A stretch of 64,000 nt of DNA from the NCBI RefSeq assembly GCF_022012305.1, contig NZ_JAKLTM010000010.1, forward strand, positions 1 to 64,000, read 5' to 3'. Position numbers and translations under genes: made by a program. Origin of the DNA: Ramlibacter paludis (GTDB lineage Bacteria; Pseudomonadota; Gammaproteobacteria; Burkholderiales; Burkholderiaceae_C). A model generated the notes under the pieces. It had not been told where the DNA came from. It ran no database searches and saw only the letters and a list, made by a program, of their open reading frames with translations. Every line of letters starts with the position of its first letter. The stretch's first letter is position 1. Of this stretch, positions 29,848 to 37,969 are shown one piece after another.

Positions 29848-30813
29848 CTAGCGCAGGAAAGCCACGGCTGCCGAGAATGTCACGAATGCGGCCGCCGTCG
29901 TCAGCAGGATGATGCGCGCGATGCGGCCGGTGTCGGCGCCGAAGCGCTCGGCCAGCAGCGCCACGTTGCTGGCGCTCGGCAAAGCGGCGACCAGGATCAT
30001 CACGTGCAGCGTGAAAGCATCGAGCGGCACGCCCGCGGCGCGCACCCCGCTGCCGACGGCCCACACCAGGAGCGGATGCGCGAGCAGCTTGATCAGCGCC
30101 ACCGGCACGAAGTCGCGCGCGGGCAGCGGCTCGTGTTCCTGCGCCGCGGCCAGCAGCTGCGAGCGGGCCAGGACCGCGCCGATGGTGAAGAGCGCCACCG
30201 GCGAGGCCGCGTCGGCCAGCAGCGCGATGGTGTTCATCACCGGCTTGATCGGCTGCACGCCCAGGCCCGACGACAGGCCGCCGAGCAGGATCGCCCAGGG
30301 CATGGGGTTCAGCGCCATGCCCTTGAGCGCCTTCTTCGCGGCTTCGGCGGCGCCGTGTTCGTCCGCGCTGTCCAGGCGCGACAGCGCGATGCATAGCGAG
30401 CTGGTGAACACCAGGTCGATCAGGATGGTGAGGATGGCCGGACCCGCGGCGCTGGGCCCCAGCAAGGCCACCAGCAGCGGCACGCCCATGAAGCCGGTGT
30501 TGGAGAAGGCCGCCACCAGCGCGCCGAAGGCCGCGTCGTTCCAGCGAATGCGCGCATTCATGCTGGATTTCACGGTCACGGCCACCACCAGCAACGCGCA
30601 GACCAGCCAGGTCGTGATGGCGACCGGATCCAGCAGCTGCGCCACGGGCGTGCTGGCGCCGAAGCGATACAGCATGCAGGGCAGCGCGAAGAAGAGGACG
30701 AAGGTGTTGAGCCCGCCGATGGCGTCCAGCGGCAGCATGCGCCGGCGCGCGGCCATGTAACCCGCCAGGACCAGCGCGAAAAACGGAAAGGTGACCAGCA
30801 GGATGTCAAGCAC
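29848..30813 (-). CDS. AEC-family (auxin efflux carrier-like) transporter
   Basis: 321 aa with about ten membrane segments. Family features: FPFFALVLAGYMAARR at the start, AAFSNTGFMGVPLLVALLG in the first half and VMILVAALPSASNVALLAERFGAD near the end. Members include malonate and other carboxylate transporters. The start chosen is GTG at 30813, giving the usual family length; CAGGGA lies upstream. An in-frame ATG at 30975 would add an unlikely charged tail into the next gene. Divergent from rep. Confidence 0.85.
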   Translation of the reverse strand: MLDILLVTFPFFALVLAGYMAARRRMLPLDAIGGLNTFVLFFALPCMLYRFGASTPVAQLLDPVAITTWLVCALLVVAVTVKSSMNARIRWNDAAFGALVAAFSNTGFMGVPLLVALLGPSAAGPAILTILIDLVFTSSLCIALSRLDSADEHGAAEAAKKALKGMALNPMPWAILLGGLSSGLGVQPIKPVMNTIALLADAASPVALFTIGAVLARSQLLAAAQEHEPLPARDFVPVALIKLLAHPLLVWAVGSGVRAAGVPLDAFTLHVMILVAALPSASNVALLAERFGADTGRIARIILLTTAAAFVTFSAAVAFLR

Positions 30814-30934
30814 GGGCCGTATTGTCCCTGCAACGCGCGTCCGTGCCTGACGGTGGGCGTCAGGTGCGGCCGGTATGATCGACCGCAGCCCCCCGCCTCC
30901 TTCTCTCCCTCTCCCGCAGTCCCCCCCGCTTCCG

Positions 30935-33010
30935 ATGTCCGCCGGCCTGAATCTCGCCCAGCAAGAAGCCGTCAACTACCTGCACGGGCCCTGCCTCGTG
31001 CTGGCGGGCGCCGGCTCGGGCAAGACGCGCGTCATCACGCACAAGATCGCGCGGCTGATCCAGACCGGCCTGGAAGCCAAGCGCATCGCGGCCATCACCT
31101 TCACCAACAAGGCCGCCGCCGAAATGCGCGAGCGCGCCAAGCAGCTGGTGGGGCGCGAGGCGAAGGACGTCCTGATCTGCACCTTCCACGCGCTGGGCGT
31201 GCGGCTGATGCGGCAGGACGGCGCGGTGCTCGGGCTGAAGCCGCAGTTCTCGATCCTCGATTCCGACGACGTCACCTCGATCCTGAAAGACGCGGGCGGC
31301 GGCACCGACGTCGCCACCGCGCGGCAGTGGCAGTGGGACATCAGCCGCTGGAAGAACGCGGGACTCAACGCGGCGCAGGCCGCCGCGCAGGCCAAGGACG
31401 ACCACGAGCGCATGCTCGCCACCATCATGGCGCGCTACGAGGAACGCCTCGCCGCCTACCAGAGCGTCGACTTCGACGACCTGATCGGCATGCCGCTAAA
31501 GCTGCTGCGCGACTTCCCGGAAGTGCGCGAGAAGTGGCAGAAGGCGCTGGGCCACGTGCTGGTCGACGAATACCAGGACACCAACGCCACGCAGTACGAA
31601 CTGCTGAAGCTGCTGGTGGGCGAGCGCGGCCGCTTCACCGCGGTGGGCGACGACGACCAGTCGATCTACGGCTGGCGCGGCGCCACGCTGGACAACCTGC
31701 GCAAGCTGCCGCAGGAATACCCGACGCTCAAGGTCATCAAGCTGGAGCAGAACTACCGCTCCACCAGCGCGATCCTGCGCGCGGCCAACAACGTGATCCA
31801 GCCCAACCCCAAGCTGTTCCCGAAGACGCTGTTCTCGGAACTGGGCGAAGGCGAGCCGGTGCGCGTGGTGGACTGCGACAACGAGGAGCACGAGGCCGAG
31901 CGCATGGTGGCGCGCATCCAGTCGATTCGCGCCAACGGCGTGCACAAGGACTGGAAGGACTTCGCGGTGCTGTACCGCGCCAACCACCAGGCCCGCGTCT
32001 TCGAGCAGGCGCTGCGCAAGGCGCAGATTCCGTACAAGGTCTCGGGCGGGCAGAGCTTCTTCGACCGCGCGGAGATCCGCGACCTCTGCGGCTGGCTGCG
32101 CCTGTGGGTCAACAACGATGACGATCCCGCCTTCCTGCGTTCGGTGACCACGCCCAAGCGCGGCATCGGCCACCAGACGCTCGGCAGCCTGGGCACTTTC
32201 GCCAGCCAGTACAAGCTGTCGCTGTTCGCCGCGCTGTTCTCGCCCTCGCTGCCCAGCGTGCTGAACGCGCGGGCGCTGGGCAGCCTGCAGGAATTCGGCC
32301 GCTACGTGAACGACCTGGAATTCCGGGCCCGCCACACGGTGGGCGCCGAGGCCGCGTTGGCCTTCCTGACGGAGTGGCTGAAGGACATCGGCTACGAGAA
32401 GCACCTGTACGACGGCGAGGACAACGAGAAGGTGGCGGCCGCGCGCTGGACCAACGTGCTGGAGTTCTGCGACTGGATGGCCAAGCGCTGCGGCGGCGAG
32501 ATCGACGATGCGGCCGGCGTCACGACCTCCAGCGAGCGCAAGACGCTGCTCGAGGTCGCGCAGACCATCGCCCTGCTGTCCACCATCAGCGAGCGCGAGA
32601 AAGACCAGAACGTGGTGACCCTGTCGACGCTGCATGCGTCCAAGGGCCTGGAGTGGCCGCACGTCGTGCTGGCCGGCTGCGTCGAAGGCATGCTGCCCTT
32701 CAAGCCGGAGGACGAGGACGGCGCGGTGGCCAGCGAGTCCTTCGTGCAGCGCCTGCAGGAAGAGCGGCGCCTCATGTACGTGGGCATCACGCGCGCGCAG
32801 CGCTCGCTGGCGGTGAGCTGGAGCAAGAAGCGCAAGAAGGGCCGCGAGATGGTGGTGGCCCGGCCCAGCCGCTTCATCGCCGAGATGTCGCTCGACCAGT
32901 CGACGACGAAGGAAGACCCGCGCGAGAAGCTGAAGGCGCTGCGCGCCGAGTTCGCGAAGAAGAGCGCGGACGCAGCGGCGGCCGCGGCCGCGCAGGGCAG
33001 CGCGGCCTGA
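30935..33010 (+). CDS. rep: ATP-dependent DNA helicase Rep
   Basis: 691 aa, close to E. coli Rep (673). A superfamily 1A 3'-5' helicase that removes roadblocks at replication forks. Motif I is AGAGSGKT (24-31); motif II VDEYQDTN; motif III GDDDQSIYGWRGA; motif IV QNYRST; motif V/VI STLHASKGLEW and RLMYVGITRAQ. The start at 30935 aligns with the family; the in-frame ATG at 30875 would add a Pro-rich tail. The leader just upstream is extremely pyrimidine-rich and lacks a Shine-Dalgarno site. The C-terminus ends in a Lys/Ala-rich tail. Confidence 0.93.
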   Translation: MSAGLNLAQQEAVNYLHGPCLVLAGAGSGKTRVITHKIARLIQTGLEAKRIAAITFTNKAAAEMRERAKQLVGREAKDVLICTFHALGVRLMRQDGAVLGLKPQFSILDSDDVTSILKDAGGGTDVATARQWQWDISRWKNAGLNAAQAAAQAKDDHERMLATIMARYEERLAAYQSVDFDDLIGMPLKLLRDFPEVREKWQKALGHVLVDEYQDTNATQYELLKLLVGERGRFTAVGDDDQSIYGWRGATLDNLRKLPQEYPTLKVIKLEQNYRSTSAILRAANNVIQPNPKLFPKTLFSELGEGEPVRVVDCDNEEHEAERMVARIQSIRANGVHKDWKDFAVLYRANHQARVFEQALRKAQIPYKVSGGQSFFDRAEIRDLCGWLRLWVNNDDDPAFLRSVTTPKRGIGHQTLGSLGTFASQYKLSLFAALFSPSLPSVLNARALGSLQEFGRYVNDLEFRARHTVGAEAALAFLTEWLKDIGYEKHLYDGEDNEKVAAARWTNVLEFCDWMAKRCGGEIDDAAGVTTSSERKTLLEVAQTIALLSTISEREKDQNVVTLSTLHASKGLEWPHVVLAGCVEGMLPFKPEDEDGAVASESFVQRLQEERRLMYVGITRAQRSLAVSWSKKRKKGREMVVARPSRFIAEMSLDQSTTKEDPREKLKALRAEFAKKSADAAAAAAAQGSAA

Positions 33011-33417
33011 TGCGGACGCTGGCGATCCTGGCGCTCGCGCTGGCCACCTGCGGCACGGCGCTCGCGCAAAACGCTGCAGCCCCGTGCCCGCCAGCGTGGG
33101 AAGTCACGACGGCCCAACTGCTGGGCTCGTGGCGCGCCGAGCGCGCGGGCGACTGGGACGACGCGAGCCTGGCGCTGGAGCGGCATCCCGAGTACGACGG
33201 TTTCCGCGGCACGCTCAAGCGCGGCAGCGAACAGCGCTTCGTGGCCGGCGACGTGGACGAGGGCGACTTCACGCTGGAAGAAAGCGTCGACGGCCTGCAC
33301 ATCGCGGCCACCTGGATCGGCGAGGTGGTGGAAGGCTCGTGCGGCCGCGAGATCCGCGGCACGTGGAAAGCCGAAAGCGGCGGCGAAGCGCGCGCGTTCG
33401 TGCTGCGCAAGCAGTAG
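33010..33417 (+). CDS. Small exported hypothetical protein
   Basis: 135 aa with a signal peptide (ILALALATCGTALAQ). The mature part has two Cys (PCPPAW and GSCGRE) that could form a disulfide, and a beta-rich pattern (LLGSWRAER, GFRGTLKRGSEQRFVAGD, IRGTWKAESGG) suggestive of a small barrel. The ATG overlaps the rep stop by 1 bp (TGATG), so it is translated from the rep transcript. Function unknown. Confidence 0.72.
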   Translation: MRTLAILALALATCGTALAQNAAAPCPPAWEVTTAQLLGSWRAERAGDWDDASLALERHPEYDGFRGTLKRGSEQRFVAGDVDEGDFTLEESVDGLHIAATWIGEVVEGSCGREIRGTWKAESGGEARAFVLRKQ

Positions 33418-33517
33418 CGCTGCTGCGGAAAAAAACTTTCTTGCGAGGCCCCTTGCAACGGGCCCCAATGCGACGATATGCGTCTTGGTGCAGTGCAGCA
33501 TAACACCAGAGGACGCC

Positions 33518-34612
33518 ATGTATATCCCCATCGAAGAACTGAAGAAGGCCACCGCGCTCACCCGCGAGGGCAAGCTGATGGAGGCCACGGCGGCCATCCA
33601 GCGGGCCCTGGGCGCATCGCGCGGGCCGGATGCGTACGGTTACGCCCCGCTGCCGCCCGTCCCGACCCTGCACACCGCTGAGGTTCACGAAGCGGGCGAA
33701 GTCACCGACGTCGAATTTCGCGAGCGCACGCCAGGCCGGCCGACAGCGCCGGAGGCGGCGTTCGAGTCGCATCGCTTTGCCTCGGGCGGCCGCAGCTACG
33801 CCTATCGCCTGTACCTGCCGCCGCGCCGGGACGACCAACCGCTGCCCGTGCTGGTGATGCTGCACGGCTGCACGCAGGACGCCAGCGATTTCGCGGCCGG
33901 CACCGCGATGAATGACCTCGCGGCCCAGCGCGGCTTCATCGTGGTCTATCCCGAGCAGCTGGCGCGTTCCAACAGCATGCGCTGCTGGAACTGGTTCGAG
34001 CCCGCGCACCAGCGCCGCGGCCAGGGCGAGCCGGCGATGATCGCGGCACTGGCAATGCAGGTCGCGCAACGTTGCAACGGCGACCCGCGCCGCATCTATG
34101 TGGCCGGCCTGTCCGCGGGTGGCGCCATGGCGACGCTCGTGGGCCAGCTCTATCCGGAAGTGTTCGCGGCGGTCGGCGTGCACTCCGGCCTCCCCGCCGG
34201 CATTGCTCGCGACGTGCAGTCCGCGCAAGCCGCGATGCGCAAGCCCGCGCGCGGTGCGAGCGCCCCAGCGGCGCCGGGCGCACCGGTGCCGACGATCGTG
34301 TTCCATGGCCGCTCGGACCGCACGGTGCACCCCGACAACGGGCGCAGGATCGCCGAGGAGGCGGCTGCGCGCGCCAGTGCCGCGGGCATCGTGCTGGCGC
34401 GCGAAGACCAGCGCCTGGCCACCGGGCGTCCCGCGACGAGGACCGTGTACAAGGACTCGCAGGGCGTGTCGCGCGTCGAGCACTGGGAGATCGCCGGCGC
34501 CGCGCACGCCTGGTCGGGCGGCAGCGCCGGCGGCACCTACACCGACCCCGCGGGGCCGGGCGCATCGGCGGCGATGATGGATTTCTTCCAGTCGCACCGG
34601 CTGGGCGACTGA
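33518..34612 (+). CDS. PHB depolymerase-family esterase
   Basis: 364 aa. An alpha/beta-hydrolase of the PHB depolymerase/LpqC family: oxyanion region MLHGCTQDASDFA, nucleophile Ser199 in GLSAGGAMAT, an Asp in GRSDRTVHPDN and the His in GAAHAW. No signal peptide is visible, so it may be intracellular, acting on stored polyhydroxyalkanoate or another ester. GAGGA precedes the ATG at 33518. The N-terminal 60 residues are a helical, Pro-containing extension not in the core fold. A TGC-rich stretch at 33489-33500 lies just upstream. Confidence 0.82.
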   Translation: MYIPIEELKKATALTREGKLMEATAAIQRALGASRGPDAYGYAPLPPVPTLHTAEVHEAGEVTDVEFRERTPGRPTAPEAAFESHRFASGGRSYAYRLYLPPRRDDQPLPVLVMLHGCTQDASDFAAGTAMNDLAAQRGFIVVYPEQLARSNSMRCWNWFEPAHQRRGQGEPAMIAALAMQVAQRCNGDPRRIYVAGLSAGGAMATLVGQLYPEVFAAVGVHSGLPAGIARDVQSAQAAMRKPARGASAPAAPGAPVPTIVFHGRSDRTVHPDNGRRIAEEAAARASAAGIVLAREDQRLATGRPATRTVYKDSQGVSRVEHWEIAGAAHAWSGGSAGGTYTDPAGPGASAAMMDFFQSHRLGD

Positions 34613-34617
34613 GCCGG

Positions 34618-35217
34618 CTACAAGCCGGTCGTTGCAGGGTGGTTGCGCGCGAGCGATCCCACCGCCGCCACGATCGCCGGATCCGCCGCTCCCAGCTTCC
34701 CGCTGCGCGCCCGCACGCGCCCCTGCGCGTCGAGCAGCAGCACGGTGCTGGAGTGGTTGAACTCCGCGTTCGCCAGCCGGCGGTACTGGATGCCCAGCAC
34801 GGCCGCCAGCTTGCGCGCCGTGGCTTCGTCGCTGCGCGCCAGCACCCATTGCGCATCGCAGCCACGCGCCTGCGCCGTCTTCTTCAGGACTTCCGTGGTG
34901 TCGCGCGCGGGATCGAAGCTCGCCATCAGCACGCGCACGTTGGCGCGTTGCGCGGGCGGCAGCGCGCGCAGCGTCGCGTGCACGGTCTCGAAGATCATCG
35001 GGCACACCATGTCGCAGGAGGTGTAGAACATGCTGGCCAGCACCGGCGTGCCGCGCAGGTCCGCGAGTGCGAACGCCTTGCCGTCCTGGTCGGACAGCGC
35101 CGCATCGAGGCGATAGACCGAATCGCCGGGCAGCTCGCCGGCCGCGAAGGCGGGCGGCAGCAACAGGGATGCGGCCAGGCCGTGCAGCACCTGCCGGCGG
35201 GAAACGAGATTCGTCAT
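34618..35217 (-). CDS. SCO1/SenC-family copper chaperone
   Basis: 199 aa. Thioredoxin-fold copper protein with the Cu-binding motif C68-D-M-V-C72 and the third ligand H155 (EFNHSSTV). The signal begins with a twin-Arg-like SRRQVLHG and a hydrophobic stretch to about residue 27, so it is periplasmic. AGGAGGA precedes the ATG at 35217, which overlaps the nirV-like stop (ATGA). Being third gene of the nirK operon, it probably supplies copper to the nitrite reductase rather than to cytochrome oxidase; that is inference. Confidence 0.9.
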   Translation of the reverse strand: MTNLVSRRQVLHGLAASLLLPPAFAAGELPGDSVYRLDAALSDQDGKAFALADLRGTPVLASMFYTSCDMVCPMIFETVHATLRALPPAQRANVRVLMASFDPARDTTEVLKKTAQARGCDAQWVLARSDEATARKLAAVLGIQYRRLANAEFNHSSTVLLLDAQGRVRARSGKLGAADPAIVAAVGSLARNHPATTGL

Positions 35218-35996
35218 GGTTGTCCTCCTCCAGGTTGAACGCAGCGGAAGCCCAGCGCGCTGGTCGAGTCCGCCGCATTCAACGACGACAAAAGGGCGAT
35301 GCGCATGAGCACCGCATAGCTGTCGCGTCCGATGATGTTGATGGCGCCGGCGCCGCAGAACTTCAGCAGGTCGGGGTCGCCCTGCGTGCGGCTGTCGCCG
35401 GCGATGAAAAGCGCATTGAAGTCGTCCACCCATTCCCACACCAGGCCGTGCAGGTCGCGCGCGCCGAAGGCATTGGCCTCACCGCCCACCGCGGCCAGCG
35501 CCACGCCGCCCGGCTTCTCGTACCAGGCGAGGATGCGCCGGCCCCAGGCGGGATCGCTGCGCGCGTCGGCGCGGGTGGCATCGGCAGCCGCCGCGTACTC
35601 CCACTCCAGCCAGGTCGGCAGCCGTCCGCCTTCGGCCTCGCAGAAGGCGCGGGCCGCGAACCAGCTGACTTCGGTCACCGGCGCGTCGGGCCGCAGTGTG
35701 GCACCCGGCTCCGTGGGCGCGGACCACTGCAGCAGGTAACGCGCATCCGCCAGCACCGCGGGCGCCCGGCCGCGCTGCCACTCGGGATGCGCGCGCACGA
35801 AGGCGGCGTATTCGGCCACCGTCACGGGCATGGCGCGCAGCGCGAAGGGCGCGACCTGCACGCTGGCCGATTCGGTCGGCACCGCGCCCTGGGGCAGCAC
35901 GCTGTCGAACTGCCCGCCGGGCAGCGGCACGTAGGCGGCTCCGTGCGCCGCGCCCACGCAGGCCAGCGACAGCAGGAGAGCGCGCAGCAGCCGCAT
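35214..35996 (-). CDS. nirV: NirV-like formylglycine-generating-enzyme-fold protein
   Basis: 260 aa with a signal peptide (LLRALLLSLACVGAAHG). The FGE/SUMF1 fold is clear: VPLPGGQFDSV at the start, AMPVTVAEYAAFVRAHPEW, GGRLPTWLEWEYAAA and a terminal SALGFRC. Proteins of this fold named NirV are commonly encoded next to copper nitrite reductase genes; their function is not established. It begins 5 bp after nirK and overlaps sco by 4 bp. The symbol is by fold and neighbourhood. Confidence 0.82.
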   Translation of the reverse strand: MRLLRALLLSLACVGAAHGAAYVPLPGGQFDSVLPQGAVPTESASVQVAPFALRAMPVTVAEYAAFVRAHPEWQRGRAPAVLADARYLLQWSAPTEPGATLRPDAPVTEVSWFAARAFCEAEGGRLPTWLEWEYAAAADATRADARSDPAWGRRILAWYEKPGGVALAAVGGEANAFGARDLHGLVWEWVDDFNALFIAGDSRTQGDPDLLKFCGAGAINIIGRDSYAVLMRIALLSSLNAADSTSALGFRCVQPGGGQP

Positions 35997-36001
35997 GGCC
36001 T

Positions 36002-37498
36002 CTACTCCGCGGCCTGCGCCTTGGCAGGCGGACGCGCGGCGCGCCGCTGCTTCACGTCTTCCTTGGAGATGGCGCCGCCCGGGTTGCCCCAGCTGTTCAT
36101 CACGTAGGTGAGGATGTTGGCCACTTCGTCGTCGTTGAGCTGGTTCATCGGCGGCATCACCGAGTTGTATTCCTGGCCGTTCACGACCACCTTGCCCGAG
36201 AGGCCGTGCAGCACGACGTCGATGACGCGCTTGAGGTCGCCGGCCAGGTAGTCCGACTTCGCCAGCGGCGGGAACACGCCGGCCATGCCGGCGCCGTTGC
36301 CCTGGTGGCAGACCGAGCAGGTGCCGGCAAAGAGCGCCTGGCCCGCCCTGGACTGGTCGTCCACCGTGAGCTTGCCGGCCGCGGCCTGCTGCGTCGCCTG
36401 CGTCACGGCGGCCAGGTTGGGGCCGGCGCGGTCCCCCAGGTAGACCGCGTCGAGCTCCTTGCCCGAGTAGATGGACTTGTTCTCGCCGCCGTCGATCTTC
36501 AGGATCGCCAGCGCGCCCTTGTTGAAGGCGCGGAAGATCGAGTGGTCCACCAGCACGTAGCTGCCCGGTACGCGCGCCTTGAAGGTCGCGATGACGGCGC
36601 CGCCGGCGGGGATCAGCGTGGTCTGCACGTTCTTCTGCACGTTGGTGCCGCCCTCGAAGCGCACCTGGTCGAAGATCGCGCCGATCACGTGGAAGCTGGA
36701 GACCAGGTTGGGCCCGCCGTTGCCGACGTAGAGGCGCACGGTCTCGCCGACCTTGGCGGTCATCGCCTTGTCGCCGGTCAGCGCGCCCTCGGCGCCGTTG
36801 AACAGCACGTACGTGGGCTTCTCGTCGATGGCCTTCTCCATGTCGAAGGGCTGGCTGCCCTTCTCGCGGTACTTGCCGGTCGTGTAGAAGTCGCCCTGCA
36901 TCACGTAGTACTCGCGGTCCACCTTGGGCAGGCCGTTGGGCGGCTCCACCAGGATCAGGCCGTACATGCCGTTGGCCACGTGCATGCCCACCGGCGCGGT
37001 GGCGCAGTGGTAGACGTAGATGCCCTCGTTGAGCGCCTTGAAGGTGAACTGCGACTCGTGGCCGGGCGCCGTGAAGCTGGAGGCGGCGCCGCCGCCGGGG
37101 CCGGTCACGCCGTGCAGGTCGATGTTGTGCGGCATCTTGCTGCCCGGGTGGTTCTTCAGGTGGAACTCCACCGTGTCGCCCTGGCGCACGCGGATGAAGC
37201 TGCCCGGGACCGTGCCGCCGAAGGTCCAGAAGGTGTAGCTCACGCCTTCGGAGATCGGCATGGCCTTCTCGACCACTTCGAGGTCGACGATCACCTTGGC
37301 CGGGTAGTTGCGGTTGGTGGGTGGCGGCACGTGCGGCGGGCTGGTGAGCACCGCGCGGATCGGTTCGCCGCGCGGCGGCCCGAAGTCGCCGCCGGCCTTG
37401 GGGGGCGCCGCCTGGGCCAGCAGCGGCAACGCTGCGCAGGCTGCCAGCAGGAGTGCGCGGACCAGCGAGCGCAGGGGGGAGTTTCCTTTGTTCTTCAC
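36002..37498 (-). CDS. nirK: Copper nitrite reductase with fused cytochrome c domain
   Basis: 498 aa. Reduces nitrite to NO in the periplasm. Signal peptide ends near residue 31. Two cupredoxin domains follow. Type 1 Cu ligands: H124, C165, H173, M178. Type 2 ligands: H129, H164, H319. Catalytic D127 and H270 are present. A C-terminal class I cytochrome c domain carries C394-S-V-C397-H398 and a Met ligand in VMPPMNQL (M448 or M451). This is the three-domain form that takes electrons through its own haem. The GTG at 37498 has GGAG upstream; the ATG at 37534 would lie inside the operator at 37520-37540, so it is rejected. Confidence 0.94.
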   Translation of the reverse strand: MKNKGNSPLRSLVRALLLAACAALPLLAQAAPPKAGGDFGPPRGEPIRAVLTSPPHVPPPTNRNYPAKVIVDLEVVEKAMPISEGVSYTFWTFGGTVPGSFIRVRQGDTVEFHLKNHPGSKMPHNIDLHGVTGPGGGAASSFTAPGHESQFTFKALNEGIYVYHCATAPVGMHVANGMYGLILVEPPNGLPKVDREYYVMQGDFYTTGKYREKGSQPFDMEKAIDEKPTYVLFNGAEGALTGDKAMTAKVGETVRLYVGNGGPNLVSSFHVIGAIFDQVRFEGGTNVQKNVQTTLIPAGGAVIATFKARVPGSYVLVDHSIFRAFNKGALAILKIDGGENKSIYSGKELDAVYLGDRAGPNLAAVTQATQQAAAGKLTVDDQSRAGQALFAGTCSVCHQGNGAGMAGVFPPLAKSDYLAGDLKRVIDVVLHGLSGKVVVNGQEYNSVMPPMNQLNDDEVANILTYVMNSWGNPGGAISKEDVKQRRAARPPAKAQAAE

Positions 37499-37519
37499 TT
37501 GCTTGCTCCGGATGCGTGG

Positions 37520-37540
37520 AGGTGCATCCCGCATCCACCT
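37520..37540. promoter_or_regulatory. NsrR-like operator, nirK side
   Basis: A 21-bp imperfect palindrome with outer arms AGGTG and CACCT and inner AT pairs. It matches the element at 37607-37627 at 17 of 21 positions. It lies 22 bp upstream of the nirK GTG. The half-site AGGTGCAT resembles the ATGCAT-type half of NsrR sites. NsrR itself is encoded 3 kb away in the divergent operon. Confidence 0.7.
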
Positions 37541-37564
37541 TATGCGCGGACTCTTCCGGCGCGC

Positions 37565-37578
37565 TTGATCTGCGTCAA
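37565..37578. promoter_or_regulatory. FNR/Dnr-type box
   Basis: TTGATctgcGTCAA fits the CRP/FNR-family consensus TTGAT-N4-ATCAA at nine of ten positions. It sits midway between two divergent denitrification operons, 66 bp from the nirK start and 69 bp from the DUF2249 start, each just beyond an operator. Class II spacing (41.5 bp) would put start sites near 37530 and 37613. Confidence 0.8.
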
Positions 37579-37606
37579 ACCCTTGTCGGGCTGCTTGCGC
37601 GAAATT

Positions 37607-37627
37607 AGGTGCATCCGAAATACACCT
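37607..37627. promoter_or_regulatory. NsrR-like operator, nor side
   Basis: Second copy of the 21-bp palindrome: AGGTGCAT left, CACCT right. It is 20 bp upstream of the ATG at 37648 and covers the start site predicted from the FNR box. It is the better match to the NsrR pattern because the centre keeps GAAAT. Confidence 0.72.
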
Positions 37628-37647
37628 TCAAGGACAGAGGAGTTTTC

Positions 37648-37938
37648 ATGACCGCAACCGCCCCCCGCATCGACGTGCGCGCCATTCCGCCGCGCGAGCG
37701 CCACCCGCTGATCTTCTCGACCTTCCAGGCACTCGCCACCGGCCAGGCGCTGGAACTCGTGAACGACCACGACCCGCGGCCGCTGTATTACCAGTTCAAC
37801 GCGCAGGTGCCCGGCGAGTTCTCGTGGGATTACCTGCAGAACGGCCCGGACCTCTGGCGCGTGGCCATCACCCGCACCGGCGACGCGCAAGGCGCGGCCG
37901 CCGGCAGCTGCTGCGGCGGCGGTTGCGGCGGCGCCTGA
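37648..37938 (+). CDS. DUF2249 protein with Cys-rich C-terminus
   Basis: 96 aa. The DUF2249 pattern is visible as IDVRAIPPRERHPLIFSTF, then LELVNDHDPRPLYYQF and a late W (FSWDYLQNGPDLWRV). The tail carries CC and a further Cys among Gly residues (SCCGGGCGG), which could bind metal. Proteins of this domain are often found beside denitrification and NO-detoxification genes; the biochemical role is unknown. GAGGAG (37637-37642) precedes the ATG. First gene of the rightward operon. Confidence 0.85.
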   Translation: MTATAPRIDVRAIPPRERHPLIFSTFQALATGQALELVNDHDPRPLYYQFNAQVPGEFSWDYLQNGPDLWRVAITRTGDAQGAAAGSCCGGGCGGA

Positions 37939-37969
37939 ACCAACGAATTTTCCGAGGAGGAATAACATC

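Noticed and set aside
33489..33500. TGC-rich word before the PHB-depolymerase-type gene as a PhaR site
   Set aside because: It resembles TGC-rich PhaR targets only loosely, and no phaR, phasin or synthase gene is in the window.
37498..37534. ATG at 37534 as the nirK start
   Set aside because: It lies inside the palindromic operator and near the expected transcription start; GTG at 37498 has a ribosome site and a normal signal peptide.
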